DNA from: Streptomyces capillispiralis
GTDB lineage: Bacteria; Actinomycetota; Actinomycetes; Streptomycetales; Streptomycetaceae
Direction of reading: 5' to 3'
Length of the DNA: 64,000 bases
NCBI RefSeq assembly: GCF_007829875.1
Contig: NZ_VIWV01000001.1
Coordinates: 3,938,501-4,002,500, forward strand
The translations under genes and the position numbers were made by a program. Positions 63,360 through 64,000 of this stretch are shown here, one piece after another. The notes beneath the pieces are model-generated. The model was given only the letters and a program-made list of their open reading frames with translations, was not told where the DNA came from and searched no databases. Each line of letters opens with the position of its first letter. Position 1 is the first letter of the stretch.

Positions 63360-64000
63360 GTGATCGACGGAGGGGACTGGGCCGTGGTCTCGGTGCACTG
63401 ATCCCTGCTGCCCCGACAGAGAAGACGGTGCCGCCGACGGCGGTGTCAAGCACGGCTTCCACATCTCCTGCGGCGGTCCCGGTGCTGCCGAATGAGCGCG
63501 GGGTGGCTGCCGCGAAGGTCGCCACGCTGCCGTCTGTTTCACGTGAAACAGAGGATGCCTCGGTGATGGGCGCTGCGGCGATGCCCGCCCCGCCCATGGG
63601 TGCTCACTTCGCCGAGATCCCGCTCGATGCCATCACGCCGAATCCCCGGCAGCCTCGTGAGGTCTTCGACGAGGACGCGCTGTCCGAGCTGATCACCTCC
63701 ATCAAGGAGGTCGGTCTCCTTCAGCCGGTCGTCGTACGGCAGGTGGGGCCCGGGCGCTATGAACTCATCATGGGCGAGCGCCGCTGGCGCGCTTGCCATG
63801 AGGCGGGCCTTGAGGCCATTCCGGCGATCGTGCGGGCCACGGACGACGAGAAGCTTCTCCTGGACGCACTGCTGGAGAACCTCCACCGTGCCCAGCTGAA
63901 CCCGCTGGAAGAGGCCGCCGCCTACGACCAGTTGCTCAAGGACTTCAACTGCACGCACGACCAGCTGGCGGACCGCATCGGCAGGTCTCGCCCTCAGGTG
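63356..64000 (+). CDS. parB: Chromosome partition protein ParB, N-terminal part
   Basis: This CTPase clamp binds parS and spreads on DNA. The visible 215 residues include the N-terminal ParA-interacting motif (RRRGLGRGLGALIP), a Pro/Ala/Ser-rich linker and the ParB/Srx domain (IPLDAITPNPRQPREVFDE, LLQPVVVRQ, CTP-binding GERRWRAC, ENLHRAQLNPLEEAAAY). The beginning of the helix-turn-helix is DQLADRIGRSRPQV. The gene runs off the window. GTG 63356 overlaps the parA stop (GTGA). It contains its own perfect parS. Confidence 0.96.
   Translation, partial: MSDRRRGLGRGLGALIPAAPTEKTVPPTAVSSTASTSPAAVPVLPNERGVAAAKVATLPSVSRETEDASVMGAAAMPAPPMGAHFAEIPLDAITPNPRQPREVFDEDALSELITSIKEVGLLQPVVVRQVGPGRYELIMGERRWRACHEAGLEAIPAIVRATDDEKLLLDALLENLHRAQLNPLEEAAAYDQLLKDFNCTHDQLADRIGRSRPQV
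63535..63550. other. parS site inside parB
   Basis: Exact TGTTTCACGTGAAACA within the linker-coding part of parB, in the frame that again reads VSRET. Confidence 0.97.

Overview
This window is the replication-origin region of a high-GC actinomycete chromosome, almost certainly Streptomyces. The evidence is very high G+C coding DNA, frequent GTG starts, an oriC with about 19 DnaA boxes between dnaA and dnaN, parAB with TGTTTCACGTGAAACA parS sites, crgA, tandem class E sortases and a gamma-butyrolactone receptor/AfsA pair. Gene order from about 21 kb to the right end is the conserved Streptomyces core around oriC.

Layout. 1-14.4 kb is catabolic: a leftward branched-chain keto-acid dehydrogenase operon (bkdA-bkdB-bkdC, the last cut by the window edge) with a divergent Lrp/AsnC gene, a TetR/3-hydroxyacyl-CoA dehydrogenase pair, paaN, a TrmH-type methyltransferase, an HTTM/DUF5819 membrane pair, and paaABCDE for phenylacetyl-CoA epoxidation. 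The same palindrome (ACCGA-N4-TCGGT) occurs in three promoter regions: bkdA/bkdR, paaH/paaN and paaA. 14.6-20.5 kb holds a rhodanese, a J-domain protein, a DUF2252 protein and a gamma-butyrolactone module (receptor, AfsA-like synthase, NAD epimerase) with an ARE-like operator, followed by tRNA-Leu. 21.4-29.6 kb is the fhaA-fhaB-pstP-rodA-pbpA-pknB growth and division operon. 29.6-36.6 kb carries two sortases, pabA/trpG, a small membrane protein, a DUF881 protein, crgA, rhomboid, cyclophilin and DUF5324 genes. 36.7-45 kb holds an MFS/HxlR pair, tRNA-Ala, an XRE regulator, a second Ser/Thr kinase, an anchored exported protein, DLW-39, two small proteins and tRNA-Ile. 45-58 kb is DUF3566-gyrA-gyrB-dciA-recF-gnd-dnaN-oriC-dnaA, all leftward. 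58.4-64 kb is rpmH-rnpA-yidD-yidC-khpB-rsmG-parA-parB, all rightward. Transcription on both sides of oriC therefore runs away from the origin.

How the genes work together: DnaA, DnaN, RecF, DciA and gyrase initiate and support replication at oriC. ParA/ParB segregate the origin through at least five parS-like sites seen here. PknB/PstP signalling with the FHA proteins, RodA, PBP2 and CrgA controls envelope growth and septation. The most notable non-coding signals are a DnaA-box cluster at 33.8-34.0 kb, a bkdR-upstream inverted repeat that copies one in oriC, a 24-bp terminator hairpin that overlaps a parS site, a 16-bp tandem array beginning at a stop codon, and a perfect 20-bp palindrome just upstream of pknB. 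I did not find a wholly new defence or mobile system. The least ordinary module is the orphan gamma-butyrolactone locus embedded in core sequence next to tRNA-Leu.
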